From NCBI GenBank assembly GCA_019137255.1, contig WPDH01000261.1, forward strand, positions 1-64,000: a stretch of DNA of 64,000 nt. The letters are read 5' to 3'. This document shows positions 48,509-60,115 of this stretch, in pieces. Origin of the DNA: Corinectria fuckeliana (taxonomy: Eukaryota; Ascomycota; Sordariomycetes; Hypocreales; Nectriaceae). Position numbers and translations under genes: made by a program. Each line of letters opens with the position of its first letter. The stretch's first letter is position 1. The notes under the pieces were generated by a model. It was not told the DNA's origin. It was given only the letters and a program-made list of their open reading frames with translations, and did no database searches.

Positions 48509-50964
48509 ATGGCTTCCAAGAAGAAGATCGCCGTCATGACCTCGGGAGGTGACTCCCCGGGCATGAACCCTGCCGTCCGCGCCGTCGTTCGCATGACCAT
48601 ACACATGGGCTGCGATGCCTACTGCATTTACGAAGGCTACGAGGGCCTCGTCCAAGGCGGCGACTTCATCCGCAAGATGGAGTGGGACGATGTCCGCGGC
48701 TGGCTATCTGAGGGTGGTACCCTCATCGGAACCGCCAGATGCATGGCCTTCTACGAACGCCCGGGACGCTTGACGGCCGCCAAGAACCTGGTCCTCTCCG
48801 GCATCGACGCCCTCATCATCTGCGGAGGTGACGGCTCTCTGACTGGTGCCGACAAGTTCCGCTCTGAGTGGCCCTCGCTCCTGGAGGAGCTTGTCGGCAA
48901 CGGCTCTCTGACTGCTGCTCAGATTAAGCCTTATAACCACCTCAACATTGTCGGTCTTGTCGGCTCCATCGACAACGACTTGACCGGCACCGATGCCACC
49001 ATCGGTTGCTACTCGGCCCTTGCCCGCATCTGCGAAATGGTCGATTACATCGAAGCTACTGCCTCCTCACACTCTCGTGCCTTCGTCATCGAAGTCATGG
49101 GAAGACACTGCGGCTGGCTGGCCCTGATGGCCGGCGTTGCCACTGGAGCCGACTTCGTCTTCATCCCGGAAAGGCCTAGAGAGCACGACTGGAAGGAAGA
49201 CATGGCGGACGTTGTCAGGAGGGTTAGCGAGACTCAATTTATCTCTATACTTGGCCAGACGCTAACGCAGTGTAGCACCGGAAACTTGGCAAGCGCAAGA
49301 CCATCGTCATCGTTGCCGAGGGCGCTCGCGACAAGAACGGCACCAAGATCACCGCCGAAGAAATCAAGAACCTCCTTGCCGACAAGAGCGAAGGCGGTCT
49401 TGCCCTCGATACTCGCATCACCACCCTCGGTCATGTCCAGCGAGGTGGCACCGCCGTAGCGTATGATCGAATGCTAGCCACCTTACAGGGTGTTGAGGCT
49501 GTCAAGGCTGTGCTCGAAGCTACTCCCGAGACTGAGACTCCTTTTATCGCCATCAACGAGAACAAGATTGTTCGAAAGCCTCTGATGCAGGCCGTCGCCG
49601 AAACCAAGAAGCTTGCCGAAGCTGTAGACTCCAAGGACTTTGAGAAAGCCATGTCTCTCCGAGATTCCGAGTTTGAGGACCAGTGGAATTCATATATCCT
49701 AACTACCAACGTGATGATGGGCGACAAGATGTTGCCTGAGAGAGACGTAAGTTGTTCCCCTTTTCTTTTCGCTCGGCAGCTCACTGACATCTTCCAGCGC
49801 ATGAAGATCGGATTTATCAATGTCGGCGCCCCGGCTGGTGGCATGAACGCTGCAGCCCGCGGCGCCGTTGCGTACTGCTTGTCGCGAGGTCACGAACCCA
49901 TTGCCATCCACAATGGCTTCGCTGGGTTCTCCAGACATCACGGCGACGACCCCGTGGGAGCAGTCCGTCCCTTCGACTGGCTTGAGGTCGATGGCTGGGC
50001 CAGCAAGGGTGGTTCTGAAATTGGCACCAACCGAGAACTCCCTGGCGAGTCGGGCATGGAATCGATCGCTAACCTTATTGAGGAGTATCGACTCGATGCT
50101 CTCTTCCTTGTGGGTGGATTTGAGGCTTTTCACTCCATCTCGCAAATGCGAAGGGCCCGAGATCAATATCCTTCCCTCTGTATCCCCATGTGCCTGCTTC
50201 CGGCAACCATTTCCAACAACGTGCCCGGAACGGAATACTCCCTCGGCTCTGACACCTGCCTTAACGAACTAGTCAACTACTGCGACAAGATCAAGCAGTC
50301 GGCGTCTGCTACCCGCCGCCGCGTCTTCGTCATCGAGACCCAGGGAGGCAGGTCTGGTTACATCGCAACATTGAGTGGCCTCAACGTTGGCGCTTCGGCA
50401 GTCTACATTCCAGAGGAAGGCATCACCCTCGAGATGTTGAACGCGGATGTCAATCATCTCAAGGAAGTTTTCAATCACGACAATGGCCGGTCCCGCGCAG
50501 GTCGTCTCATTCTTATCAATGAAAAGGCCAGCAAGGTCTACAATGCCAAGCTCATTGCCGACATCATCCGTGAGGAAGCTCACGATAGGTTCGAGAGCCG
50601 AGAGAGCATCCCCGGGCATGTCCAGCAGGGCGGCGTCCCCTCCGCAATGGATCGCTGCCGGGCCGTTCGCTTGGCGATCAAGTGCATCCAGCATCTCGAG
50701 AAGTACGGCTCCAACGCTCACAACCATGTGAAGAAGGATCCCAACAGCACAACTGTCATTGGCATCCAGGGCTCCGAGGTCGTCTTCACGCCTATGAAGG
50801 AGCTGGAGGAGACCGGTACCGATTGGCCCAATCGGCGGCCTAAGGTCTCCCACTGGATGGGTTTGGCTGAGGTAGTGAACATGCTAGGTGGTCGACCCGA
50901 GTATCCCAGACCTGAACCGGGCTTGACGGGCCTAGCTGCCAAGGACAAGAAGCGTGGTTTGTGA
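48509..50964 (+). CDS. ATP-dependent 6-phosphofructokinase (eukaryotic two-domain type)
   Basis: Three exons, 48509-49222, 49276-49746 and 49798-50964, give 783 aa. It phosphorylates fructose 6-phosphate to fructose 1,6-bisphosphate, the committed step of cytosolic glycolysis. The N-terminal half is catalytic: ATP loop TSGGDSPGMN (11-20), GGDGS (105-109), catalytic Asp D154 in GSIDNDLTGTD, then MGRHCGWLALMAG. The C-terminal half repeats the fold (NVGAPAGGMNAAARG, IETQGGRSGYIA) with changed catalytic residues and serves allosteric control, as in other fungal enzymes. It lacks the roughly 200-residue N-terminal extension of budding-yeast PFK subunits. Introns are 53 and 51 nt; the second is a multiple of three with no stop, so the frame reads through it (VSCSPFLF onward), but conservation, GTAAGT and a good acceptor support removal. 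Confidence 0.93.
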
Positions 50965-53429
50965 AGAGTCTGATTTTGCGGTGTTCCCGGTTCCGTTTCT
51001 AAATTGTGACGCCGTCTTGGGTTATGAAACATGGCGCTTCTTGCTCCTACACGCTTATTATAATAACAAGTATCAAAAATTTCAGGTTACCGAATCCCAA
51101 CTCAATGAAAATCCTTCCTCGTGCGCAAACGTAGATAGAGCTACTTGCAGTAGTATAGCAAGAGAAGCTCATGTTAGATGATAGGCTCGATCTCGGAGTT
51201 TTGAATATTGTTACAGGGTAGCAGTACTAGCAAGGCCACCCTTTAACCGACGATGACGAGAGCGAATATATGTGAAAAAGCACCTCTAGCCGTGTGGATA
51301 ATATGACAGGACTCTTGTCTGGAGTTTCAAGCCGGAACTAGAGAGACTGGTCATGTTATTGGGGGGAAAGGGCCGTCGTGGAGTTGGAGATGTCGCCAAC
51401 GATCAACAATGCGACATACAAAACATCCTCATATCATTCTCTGTCGTACATGCAAGCTAGCAGAAAGTGAAAACGACATGCCACCTTAATAGTAGATTGT
51501 TCTAACCGTGTTCTTCGTTCCCAACATCCTAGATCACTCTTCTTTCCTTCGTCTAAATCATGAACCCTGGTTATGGACTCTAGCAGTGAAAAGATGATGG
51601 GTGCCAAGGCGTTTAGCAAGGAACTACATGAATTTGGGTACCGGGACTCAAGCAAAAATGGCAAGTTAATGCTGAGTAGAAAGGCTTGTAGAGCGGTCTA
51701 ACGCCGGAATGTATGGTAGTTTATAGTTCTCCTTTGGGGCTCAAACAGCCACCGAACAAAGCACGGCTTTGATGTCTGTGGGATATCTACCGGATAATAT
51801 AGGCCATTGCTAGACCTACAAACGTATCGAATGAGTTGTGCTATAATTTGGGGAGTTCCAGGTGTGAGTCGACGTTTGGTGCTTAGTGTTCCTCCCCACC
51901 ACCGTCTCCGTATTCTAATATGCTTGCCCTGGTCTATAATTATGCAGCAGACGAACCCTACACTACCAAAGCTTGCTTTTCTTCTTTCGTATTCGTTGCC
52001 TTACTCTCGGTTAGGTAGGGTTCTGATGGTTCCATGGAACGAACCTAAACATTGGGTTGGGAGGATGACGTCTTCCCGTTGAGCGACCCATTCTCGCGCT
52101 TTTCACCCTCACCGTCGTACTGTCTGTCATCTGGACCTGGAGGGTAGATCCTCTCGGTTTCCCGTAAGTCTCTCCTCGCAGTTCATGGCCCAGCTGCATG
52201 AGCTGGGCTCTGAGGCTTGCAAGTGAGTGATGTGTATTGTTCGTTGAGAAGGTTGTTTGTTGGGTTAAGGTCTTCATTCATAACGGGGGTGTCTGGGCGA
52301 TTTGCGAGCGCCTTCTACGCTAACCCATCGCTGCGAACGGGTTTTGAAAGGATACAGATCAAGTAGATATAGTGTGAGGTCTAATTTGATGTGCATTTTG
52401 ATCTCTATATCTCCCCCGGCGTTGCTTCGAACGGCTGCTATTTACAGATTAGGCCTTGAGTTTTCTTCGGCTCGACCCCTCCCTGCCGCTTTCGCCAAGT
52501 TAGTCGGTCGTAGGTTGTTGAACAGATAAGTGGACGGCTCCCGTCTAGGTCATACACGATTCGACATTACACACAGGGTTATTGGGAGAGATCCAGCATG
52601 TCCAAAGTGCAAGGCACGATGGTGTAGGGCACATCTCTACCTACCGAAGTAGCACGGCTGCGTTGTGGGACGGGAGCATCTCTACCCGAAGCGGTAGCCT
52701 CGACAGACTTCCAAGTTTAGGGTCGCACCGCTTCCGCTTCGTCCCGTCCCGTTGGGTGCTGGTTGTAAACAAAGAAAAAAAAAAAAAAGAAGGGTGCCTT
52801 GTTTCTTGCACATTCTTCCCATCGCGGTGTGAAGGTCGAAAGTACCGAAGACGGCCGACCGCTGCACAGCCCTATATTGCCTCTCTGTTAGGCTGCGCTG
52901 CAGCAGGCATCTAAGCAAGCAATGGCAATGCACGCCACCCCATCCTGGTTGCATGTGACAGAGAGCCTAGCTGGTGGGGTTGAAGACGATTGAAACTGGA
53001 GGGATGGAGGGAGCCCTGGCAATCAGGCCTGGCGGGAGTGGTGCTTGACTGACGATGGAATTGAAGGACATGATGCAGCAATGGGAGGTGACCTTCTGGA
53101 AACCCGGACGCCTTGGAAATTGCAGCCGGGAATGCTGCGAACGCGGCTCAGCCATGATCAGGCTCGCGCAGTGACCTCTCGAACCCCACCGGTCGGGCTG
53201 CCTCGATACCAGATATGTACCAGCAACATCCCCGTCGTCGTCCACTTTCCGGACTGGCGGACGGTACCCAAAGCGATCGACAGTTGCTCTGAGTGCCCAG
53301 TGAGTAACGGGGAGCCCTGCTTAATTAAGCCTCTGGGTTCAATGCCCGACAAACTACCCCCTCGTCGATCCGGATGGACGATGTTTTGCATATTGGCGCC
53401 GCGAACAGATTCTGGCGGCTAGGCTTTAA

Positions 53430-53454
53430 GTATGTATGTATGTATGTATGTATG
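53430..53454 (+). repeat. (TATG)n microsatellite
   Basis: Six tandem TATG units. Confidence 0.85.
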
Positions 53455-54304
53455 ATGCCGCCTCGTAGCCCTGTTGCACACCAAGAGAGAGAGAGCCAAC
53501 GCCCGCCAGTCGAGGGCAGCCTAGCGCAACCTCAACCTGCAAATGCAGCCTGGTCCATGGGCGAGACGCCGGGCAGTGAAGCGGTCCGCAAAGTACGCCG
53601 TGGCGTCAACAGGGGAAAGGGGTCAAATAAGAGGCCAACAAGAAGTTAAGAGAGGCAGGTTAGCAGGTTGGCAGGCCATGACAAAAGAGGTCCAAGACAG
53701 GAAAACCAACGGGGATAGCGGTGGGTTGGTGGGCTGTGAATGGCCCTGTGAGCTGCTGCACTATTGCGTCAACGGGATGTCCACACCTTGATCTAGAAGC
53801 CGGGATGAATCATGGCCCCCCGGCGCATCGGGAGAAACAGCGGCTTCTCTCCCTCCTCTCCTCACGGCGTTGTCTTCCAACAGGTCTCTCTGGCTCGCGT
53901 CTTTTTCTTCTTCTGTCAAGCAGAGGCCAGACGGCAGTCAGTGAAGTCAATTTCAATGGGCCACCGACTGGTCGCAACGGGCGTCGTCAGGCCGGATGGT
54001 CTCATGCCCTGCCGGGCTGCGCGACTGACACCCCCATCACGGAGTTCGCGTGGGCAACGAGGCCGGCTCATTGGGCCGCCATGGCACCCTTGTTGGTGAG
54101 GTGAGACGGGGTCGATGGCTGGAGACTATCTGCCAGAAAGTGGCAACAGGCAAGACGACCAGGCAGGCCTGATGACAGGCAGTCCCAGAGTCCCAGAGTC
54201 CCAAACGGGATCTCTAGCAGCCCCCCAAAAGCCTCTCTTGTCTGCCATCGAAACCCCTCTTCATCATCCTCCAGGCTCCTCCGTGTCTCCCTTGCTCGCT
54301 TCCA

Positions 54305-54324
54305 ACACAACAACAACAACAACA
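54305..54324 (+). repeat. (CAA)n microsatellite in a leader-like region
   Basis: About six CAA units in the pyrimidine-rich stretch upstream of the RS/proline-rich gene. Confidence 0.8.
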
Positions 54325-54479
54325 TCTGCCGTCGATCTCTTGGTCGAGAAGAACGAGGAAAACTCTACTTCCGCCCATCCATCCTCTCGCTTCTCATCGC
54401 TTCCCTCGCTTCCCGCCAGCGGACCGCTGCCACCCTCCCGTCGTCACTAGCAAACGCCCCCGTCTCATCCCCGCTCCCC

Positions 54480-54502
54480 TCCCAGTCCCAGTCCCAGTCC
54501 CA
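54480..54502 (+). repeat. (CCCAGT)n microsatellite
   Basis: About four tandem CCCAGT units. Confidence 0.8.
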
Positions 54503-54973
54503 GCCCACCTGCTGCTGCTGGCCCAAGTTTTTTTTGCCCAGCCCCTCCTCTAGGCTCTAGGCTCGCGGCTGACTCTATTCTTGGCCGGGGGTCCTTTCAT
54601 CATTGCTGTCGGATGACGACGTTGCTTCTCCTTCTTCTTCTCCCTCTCCCGCCCTGCCTACTTGACTGATTCTTGTGGCCGCCTGCTCGCGCGCCATTAA
54701 ATCCACCCCGACCCTCATAAGCCCACCGTCAATCTTGGCTCCTTCTTGATTTACCTCTTCGCTTTCCCCCTCAACACCATACCATCGCATTTTCGGGTTT
54801 TGCCAGCGCTCAACCCTTTTGATCGCAGCTCCTCCCACCGAGGTTGAAGCTCCCGTAGCCTGCGAACCCCGCTTCACTTACGTCACCGAACCGGGCCGAG
54901 AGAGCTGGTTCCCTTCACAGCGGTCAACAAACATCACAACAGAAACCATCCGGATCCTTCTGAGCCATCTGCC

Positions 54974-56667
54974 ATGTCTAGATCAGGTATCAGAACCACC
55001 GACTTCGAGGAGCGGGATTACTACTCAGCTCCTCCTCGTCGTTCAGCGCCTGAGCTTGACGAGGTCGACGTTCGTCGCCGTACCGTCACCATAACTCCCC
55101 CCGCCAGGGAGAGTCGTGCCCCTCCGGCCTTCCTACGGGATGATGGCCGTCGATCTGAAGCAGGCCCCATGGTGCTTCGCCAGAGACAGGTTGAGACCGT
55201 CGACCGACACCACCCCAGAAGCCCTAGCCCCGTGCGAGTGCGAGAAGAGCGTATTATTCGGAGGCCCCGGAGCGTCTCCCCAACTATCCATGATCATGAG
55301 CACTCGCGCTCCCGCACTAGGGTCGTCGAGCGCGAACGCATCAGGGAGCCCTCCCGCAAGCGATCTCCTTCGCCGCGCGTCGTGAGATATGTCGAGAGAC
55401 CCCGACGATCGCCCTCTCCAGTCGAGCACGACCACGAGCGTGAACGCATCCGCACTCGGATCACCGAGCGTGAGACGATCCCTTCACCCCCACCCAAGCC
55501 TGAGCCTACCCCCCCTCCCCCTCCGCCGCAGGTCATCCGCGGGCCAACTATCGAGCGAGAAGTCATCACGCACTGGCGAGATGTCGACCATGGTAAGCAT
55601 AATCATCGAGACTGCCCGCCTGAATCGTCAGCTAATAACCCAACAGGAGTCGTCAGGGCCAGGCCTCCCACCCCTCCTCCGCCTCCGCCTCCCCGCGCAC
55701 CTTCGCGGGTGAGAGAGCGTGAGACAGACATTGACATTTCTTTGTCCAACAACAAGACCGAGGTGGACATTTCGCGGACTAGTCGTACTCGATCTAAGAG
55801 CCGCGAGCGACGCTCTCATTACCACGATGACGACCTGGTGATCCGACGAGACACCGAACGCTTGAGGAGCGACGACTATCAGGGTCGCCGCCGGGCACAC
55901 TCAGCAGCCCCGATTCCCACGCCCAGTGCGGTTGATGAAGAAGGTGATTATCTCACATCCAAGGTCGACTCGCGTGGCCGTATGGGCGAAGCCTGGGGCG
56001 GTGCCACCAAGGACTGGGCCATTGTGGACGTCCCCCCTGGCACTGAGCGCATTCGTATGGACGGTGTTGGTGGAGGCAGTACCGACACCAAATGGTCCAA
56101 GTATAGTGGTGTGCGAAGGACCCAGTTCATTCCCGAGAGAGACGGCGCTCCCAGCCCCGCTCCGGCCCCGAGGGAGCCTTCCCCTCCGCCAAGCCGTGAC
56201 CGCCTGAACGTTTCGGTTTATGACCGTGAGAGGGAGGTTGATATCGAAAAGATTACGGATCGACGCGTGTCACGACCACCGCCACCGCCTAAGGACATGT
56301 GGACTGAGATCACCAAGGACCTTGTCTTGCGGGAGGCCATTGACGAGATGGGATATGACTATGAGGAGACGAACCAGTTCTTTTACATCATGGATTACCT
56401 GAAATACGTAAGTCCGCTGTCTCTCGACATTATCTTGGGAGCAAATCTCTAACTGTCGTATAGGATGACGTTCTTCACTTGGTTGACATTTCGGAAGACA
56501 TTCGCCGAGCCCGCAAACAGCGCACCCGCGAGCTCGAGTGGGAGCGAGAATACCAGGAAGATTGGGAACGCAGCCGCCACCGTCATCCGGGATCTCGGTG
56601 GGACGAAGTCGTGGAGCGTGACCTGATGTATGAGGGCCGCGCACCCCCTCGAGGCTACCTCCGTTAA
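54974..56667 (+). CDS. RS/proline-rich fungal protein with conserved C-terminus (DUF8035-like)
   Basis: Three exons, 54974-55592, 55647-56407 and 56464-56667, give 527 aa. The first two thirds are low complexity: many RERER, SPSP, RRPRS and HDHE blocks and two poly-proline runs, similar to Arg/Ser splicing-factor domains. The conserved part is the C-terminus, from about KDMWTEITKDLVLREAIDEM through YDYEETNQFFYIMDYLKY to DDVLHLVDISEDIRRAR and a charged helix ending in PPRGYLR. I believe this corresponds to the fungal domain listed as DUF8035, recalled rather than checked. Intron 1 (54 nt) is a multiple of three without a stop and could be retained; intron 2 (56 nt) is required because the unspliced frame ends after KYVSPLSLD. 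Function is unknown; RNA-processing involvement is only a compositional guess. Confidence 0.82.
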
Positions 56668-57764
56668 AGGAACCAGGGATGCTCATTTGGGGCGGTTACC
56701 GTTGTTTGCCCTATTTGTTTGGCGTTGTTCAGGCATGAAGACCATACCATTATCATTATACGTTGCGAGTTAGAGAGAGGACAACAGCCACTGCCGAAAT
56801 ACGCACACCTTGTTGAAGGTTCTTGGGCTACGGGATCTGTTTGTTGTTGCTCGGGGATGCCGTGGTGAGCGTTCTGGACTTTGGAAGACCAATTTGGCGA
56901 TTTTTGGGGTTGGAACAAGGTGCCTTCCTTTTTGTTATAGGAGGATGCAGGGATATGAATAATGAATCAGTCAACATGGCGGGAGAATCAGCTTGAATGG
57001 GTATGGACGAGACTGGCTTGGACATGTGTATGTAGATGCTTTCTTTGGACGAAATTCGTTGCACGGACGGATGAGGACAATGAATCACGAGTTATGACGA
57101 GATATACAAACTGAAGACGAACCTCAAGATTGCGTGCATGCCCCGGTGCGTGGTCACAGTGAAGCGGCTTAGACGAGGGTTGATTGGTTGTTTGGGACGA
57201 CCGGTGACCTCATAGGCCTACTTTGTCCCTCTTCCCTCCCTCCTCAGCGCCGTATTCGCTCGGGAGAAGAGCGGCTAGCGTGCTCCCCCCCGCTGACCCC
57301 GCGCCATTGTCAACTGGACAAGTCGGAGGTGAGTGCGGAGATACGTCCTGGGATACTGTATGGGGTATGCCGTCTGTGAATGACGGGATTTGAATGATAC
57401 GGGGGCTGAAACACTGGACGAGAGGAACCAGAGGGAATGATGAAGGATATGGAGGTGGGGGGGACAGCAATAACAAAGGGCGTACGTAGGGCGCGCCCAC
57501 CAGACATGCCGTTATGTACTTCGTACGGAGTACATTGTAGGCGTGACGAATGGCGATGGGTTCGAGCCCCACTCTTCAATCTCTTCAACCTGTGCAATGC
57601 CGGTCCCGCGCAAAGGCAAAAAGCAAAAAAAAATAAAAATAAGAAAGTGGGCGGGCCTTTCGGGGCTTCTTCTGCGTCCATCGGCTGGTCCCTGGCCTGG
57701 GTAGACTCGGCTTCGAGAGTGAGGGAAGCCCAAACCAAGCCGGATTGGACCATACCAAACCAAA

Positions 57765-57769
57765 CCAAT
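57765..57769 (+). promoter_or_regulatory. CCAAT element upstream of LEU4
   Basis: CCAAT about 185 bp upstream of the start codon and directly before the TGACTCA site. It could bind the HAP/CBC complex. The word is short, so chance is possible. Confidence 0.35.
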
Positions 57770-57779
57770 CCCATTCGTG

Positions 57780-57786
57780 TGACTCA
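57780..57786 (+). promoter_or_regulatory. Gcn4/Cpc1-type site TGACTCA
   Basis: An exact TGACTCA about 170 bp upstream of the LEU4 ATG. It is the known target of the bZIP amino-acid-starvation regulator (Gcn4 in yeast, CPC-1/CpcA in filamentous fungi), which activates amino-acid biosynthetic genes including leucine synthesis. Confidence 0.65.
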
Positions 57787-57800
57787 AGCTCCCGCGATTG

Positions 57801-57807
57801 TGACTCT
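57801..57807 (+). promoter_or_regulatory. Second Gcn4/Cpc1-like site TGACTCT
   Basis: A one-mismatch copy 21 bp downstream of the perfect site, two helical turns away on the same face of the DNA. Confidence 0.5.
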
Positions 57808-57836
57808 TGAATCTTTGAATCGTCGTCCTGCTGCTC

Positions 57837-57843
57837 TATAAAT
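57837..57843 (+). promoter_or_regulatory. TATA box of LEU4
   Basis: TATAAAT lies about 110 bp upstream of the ATG and about 50 bp downstream of the Gcn4-type sites, in a normal promoter order. Confidence 0.6.
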
Positions 57844-57952
57844 CCGTCAAGAACCAGACGCGTCGATCTTCCAATTCGCTTCTCTCTCGCTTCTTCCCCT
57901 CATACCACCCGACCCCAGACTCCATCGTGTGTCTGCCCCGCATTCAGTCAAG

Positions 57953-60115
57953 ATGGTGATGTGAGTATAAACGAATGCTTTCTGCTCGCGCCCTCGTCCA
58001 GCTCTCAAATCAACCCTCATCCTGATCCCCCTCTTGCAAGCAATGGCCCATGGAAGCTGGCCCCCCCCCTCCATTTGTCTGTCTGTTGCGGGACGTCATC
58101 TTGACTAACACACCCTTCTTCCTGCGTCAGGCTCAAGGATCCGTCGACCAAGTACAAGCCCTACCCAACCCTCAGCCTCCCCGACCGGCAATGGCCTTCC
58201 AAGACCGTCGACAAGGCCCCGCGATGGCTGTCGACCGATCTCCGCGACGGAAACCAGAGTCTGGTTGATCCCATGGCACGTCGACCCGCTTTCCCCTCTG
58301 CTCGTCGAACATGCTCTAACATCTGACTCCCAGAACGGCGAGGAGAAATGGCGATACTTCAAGATGCTCACCGAGCTTGGCTACAAGGAGATCGAGGTCT
58401 CCTTCCCCTCCGCTTCCCAGACCGACTTCGACTTCACCCGCCGCCTGATCGAGACCCCCGGCGTTGTCCCCGACGATGTCTGGCTGCAGGTCCTCTCGCC
58501 TTGTCGCGAGGACCTCATCCGGCGCACCGTCGAGGCCGTCAAGGGCTCCAAGAAGGCCATCATCCACATCTACCTCGCCACCAGCGAGTGCTTCCGCCGG
58601 GTAGTCTTCAACTTCACCGAGGAGGAGACGCTCGAGCTGGCGACCAAGTGCGCGAAGCTGGTGCGCTCCCTGACCAAGGACGACCCCGAGCAGCAGGGCA
58701 CCGAATGGGCCTTCGAGTTCAGCCCCGAAACCTTCTCCGACTCGGAGCCCGACTTCGTCATCAAGGTCTGCGAGGCCGTCAAGGCCGCCTGGGGGCCCTC
58801 CGTCGAGAACCCCATCATCTTCAACCTGCCCGCCACCGTCGAGATGTCCACCCCCAACGTCTACGCCGACCAGATCGAGTACTTCTGCCGCAACATCTCC
58901 GAGCGCGAGAAGATTGCCGTCTCCCTGCACCCCCACAACGACCGAGGCTGCGCTGTTGCTGCTGCCGAGCTGGCTCAGATGGCTGGCGCCGACCGAGTCG
59001 AGGGCTGCCTCTTCGGAAACGGCGAGCGCACCGGCAACGTCGACCTGGTGACCCTGGGCCTCAACCTCTACACCCAAGGCATCCATCCCAACATCGACTT
59101 CTCCGACTTGGAGCGCATCATCGACACCGTCGAGGTGTGCAACAAGATCCCCATCCACCCCCGTGCCCCCTACGGCGGCTCCCTGGTTGTGTGCGCCTTC
59201 AGCGGCTCCCACCAGGACGCCATCAAGAAGGGATTCCAGCTCCGGCAATCGGCTGGCGTCAAGTACGAGGAAAAGTGGCAGGTCCCATACCTTCCCCTGG
59301 ACCCCGCGGATATTGGCCGTACTTACGAGGCCGTTATCCGCGTCAACTCCCAGAGCGGCAAGGGTGGCGCCGCCTGGATCATTCTCCGCAAGCTCTCCCT
59401 CGACCTGCCCCGTGGCCTCCAGGTGGCCTTTTCGAGCGTCGTCCAGAACAAGGCCGACGAGCTCGGCCGAGAACTCTTGTCCAACGAGATCACGGGCCTG
59501 TTCGAGCAGACCTACTTCGTCCAAGAGAACCCTCGCTTCACCCTCGTAGACTACAGCATCACCCCCGACCGCGCGAGGTCGCCCGCTCCTCCCGTCCCAG
59601 GCAAGACCCAGGACACCAAGAACCTCAAGCGGGTTTTTGACGGCGTGGTGTCGATTGACGGTAAGGAGTACAAGCTGCACGGCCGCGGCAACGGCCCCAT
59701 CTCTAGTCTGGCCAACGCCCTCCGGAACGTGGGTGTGAATCTGGATGTGCGAGACTATAAGGAGCACGCCATCGGAGAGGGCCGCGACGTCAAGGCCGCG
59801 ACGTACATAGAATGCACGACCAACGAAGGCAAGCAGCGAGTCTGGGGCGTCGGCATTCACGAAGATGTCGTCCAGAGCTCGCTGATTGCTCTTCTGAGTG
59901 CTGCTACTAACGTACGTCCTCCCCTTTCCTCTTATCCTTCCCCGACGTGCTGTGCTGACATGGAATCACAGTTTGCTACCAGCCGGCCTGGCAGCCCCTT
60001 TACCCCCAAGACACCGGCGGAAGTCGTGGATCAGCACCTGAACCTGAACGGAACCAACGGAACTGAGCCCTCAAGTGTGGTGAGCATCTTGGAGGAGAAG
60101 GCGAATGGCATGTGA
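57953..60115 (+). CDS. LEU4: 2-isopropylmalate synthase
   Basis: Four exons, 57953-57960, 58131-58275, 58334-59911 and 59972-60115, give 624 aa. It condenses acetyl-CoA with 2-oxoisovalerate, the first committed step of leucine synthesis. The TIM-barrel entry motif RDGNQS (41-46) supplies the catalytic Arg and the metal-binding Asp. The other metal ligands are in HPHNDRG, and GNGERTGN is the family signature. The C-terminal LeuA dimerisation/regulatory domain (from about KRVFDGVVSIDGKEYKLHG) binds leucine for feedback inhibition. The first coding exon is only 8 nt, followed by a 170-nt intron; joining gives MVMLKDPSTKY, the usual fungal start. Intron 2 must use a GC donor (GCACGT). Intron 3 (60 nt) is in frame and stop-free. 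Location is cytosolic or mitochondrial; no strong presequence is visible with this start. Confidence 0.94.
58276..58333 (+). other. LEU4: GC-AG intron in LEU4
   Basis: 58 nt, starting GCACGT and ending CTGACTCCCAG, with a CTAAC branch point. It falls between the codons of DPM and NGEEKW. The nearest GT, three bases downstream, would shift the frame, so the GC donor is the only one that joins the conserved exons. Confidence 0.8.

Larger units (their letters stand above)
50965..54973. other. 4.0-kb intergenic region
   Basis: The left part is A/T-richer and holds the PFK 3' region. The middle has a (TATG)n run at 53430. From about 54100 on it is pyrimidine-rich, with CAA and CCCAGT repeats, and looks like the promoter and leader of the gene at 54974. 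I find no gene. Confidence 0.55.
56668..57952. other. Intergenic region with the LEU4 promoter
   Basis: No gene is supported. The left half is the 3' side of the preceding gene. The right part carries CCAAT, TGACTCA and TATA elements listed separately, and two overlapping palindromes (GTACTTCGTAC and GTACGGAGTAC) at 57516-57533. Confidence 0.6.

Noticed and set aside
53325..53355. tRNA T-arm-like string CTGGGTTCAATGCCCGA
   Set aside because: Weak stem pairing, and no acceptor partner about 70 nt upstream.
57550..57585. tRNA T-arm-like string GGGTTCGAGCCCC
   Set aside because: The five-base stem has a mismatch and no matching acceptor, D-arm or A-box lies upstream.
57600..57609. Leu3-like site CCGGTCCCGC upstream of LEU4
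   Set aside because: One mismatch to CCGGNNCCGG in a GC-rich background, about 340 bp from the start; too weak to call.
58316..59860. 514-codon open frame on the minus strand, and a 430-codon frame at 58348-59640 on the plus strand
   Set aside because: Both lie across the LEU4 coding exon. GC-rich third positions leave the other frames open; neither has a family motif.
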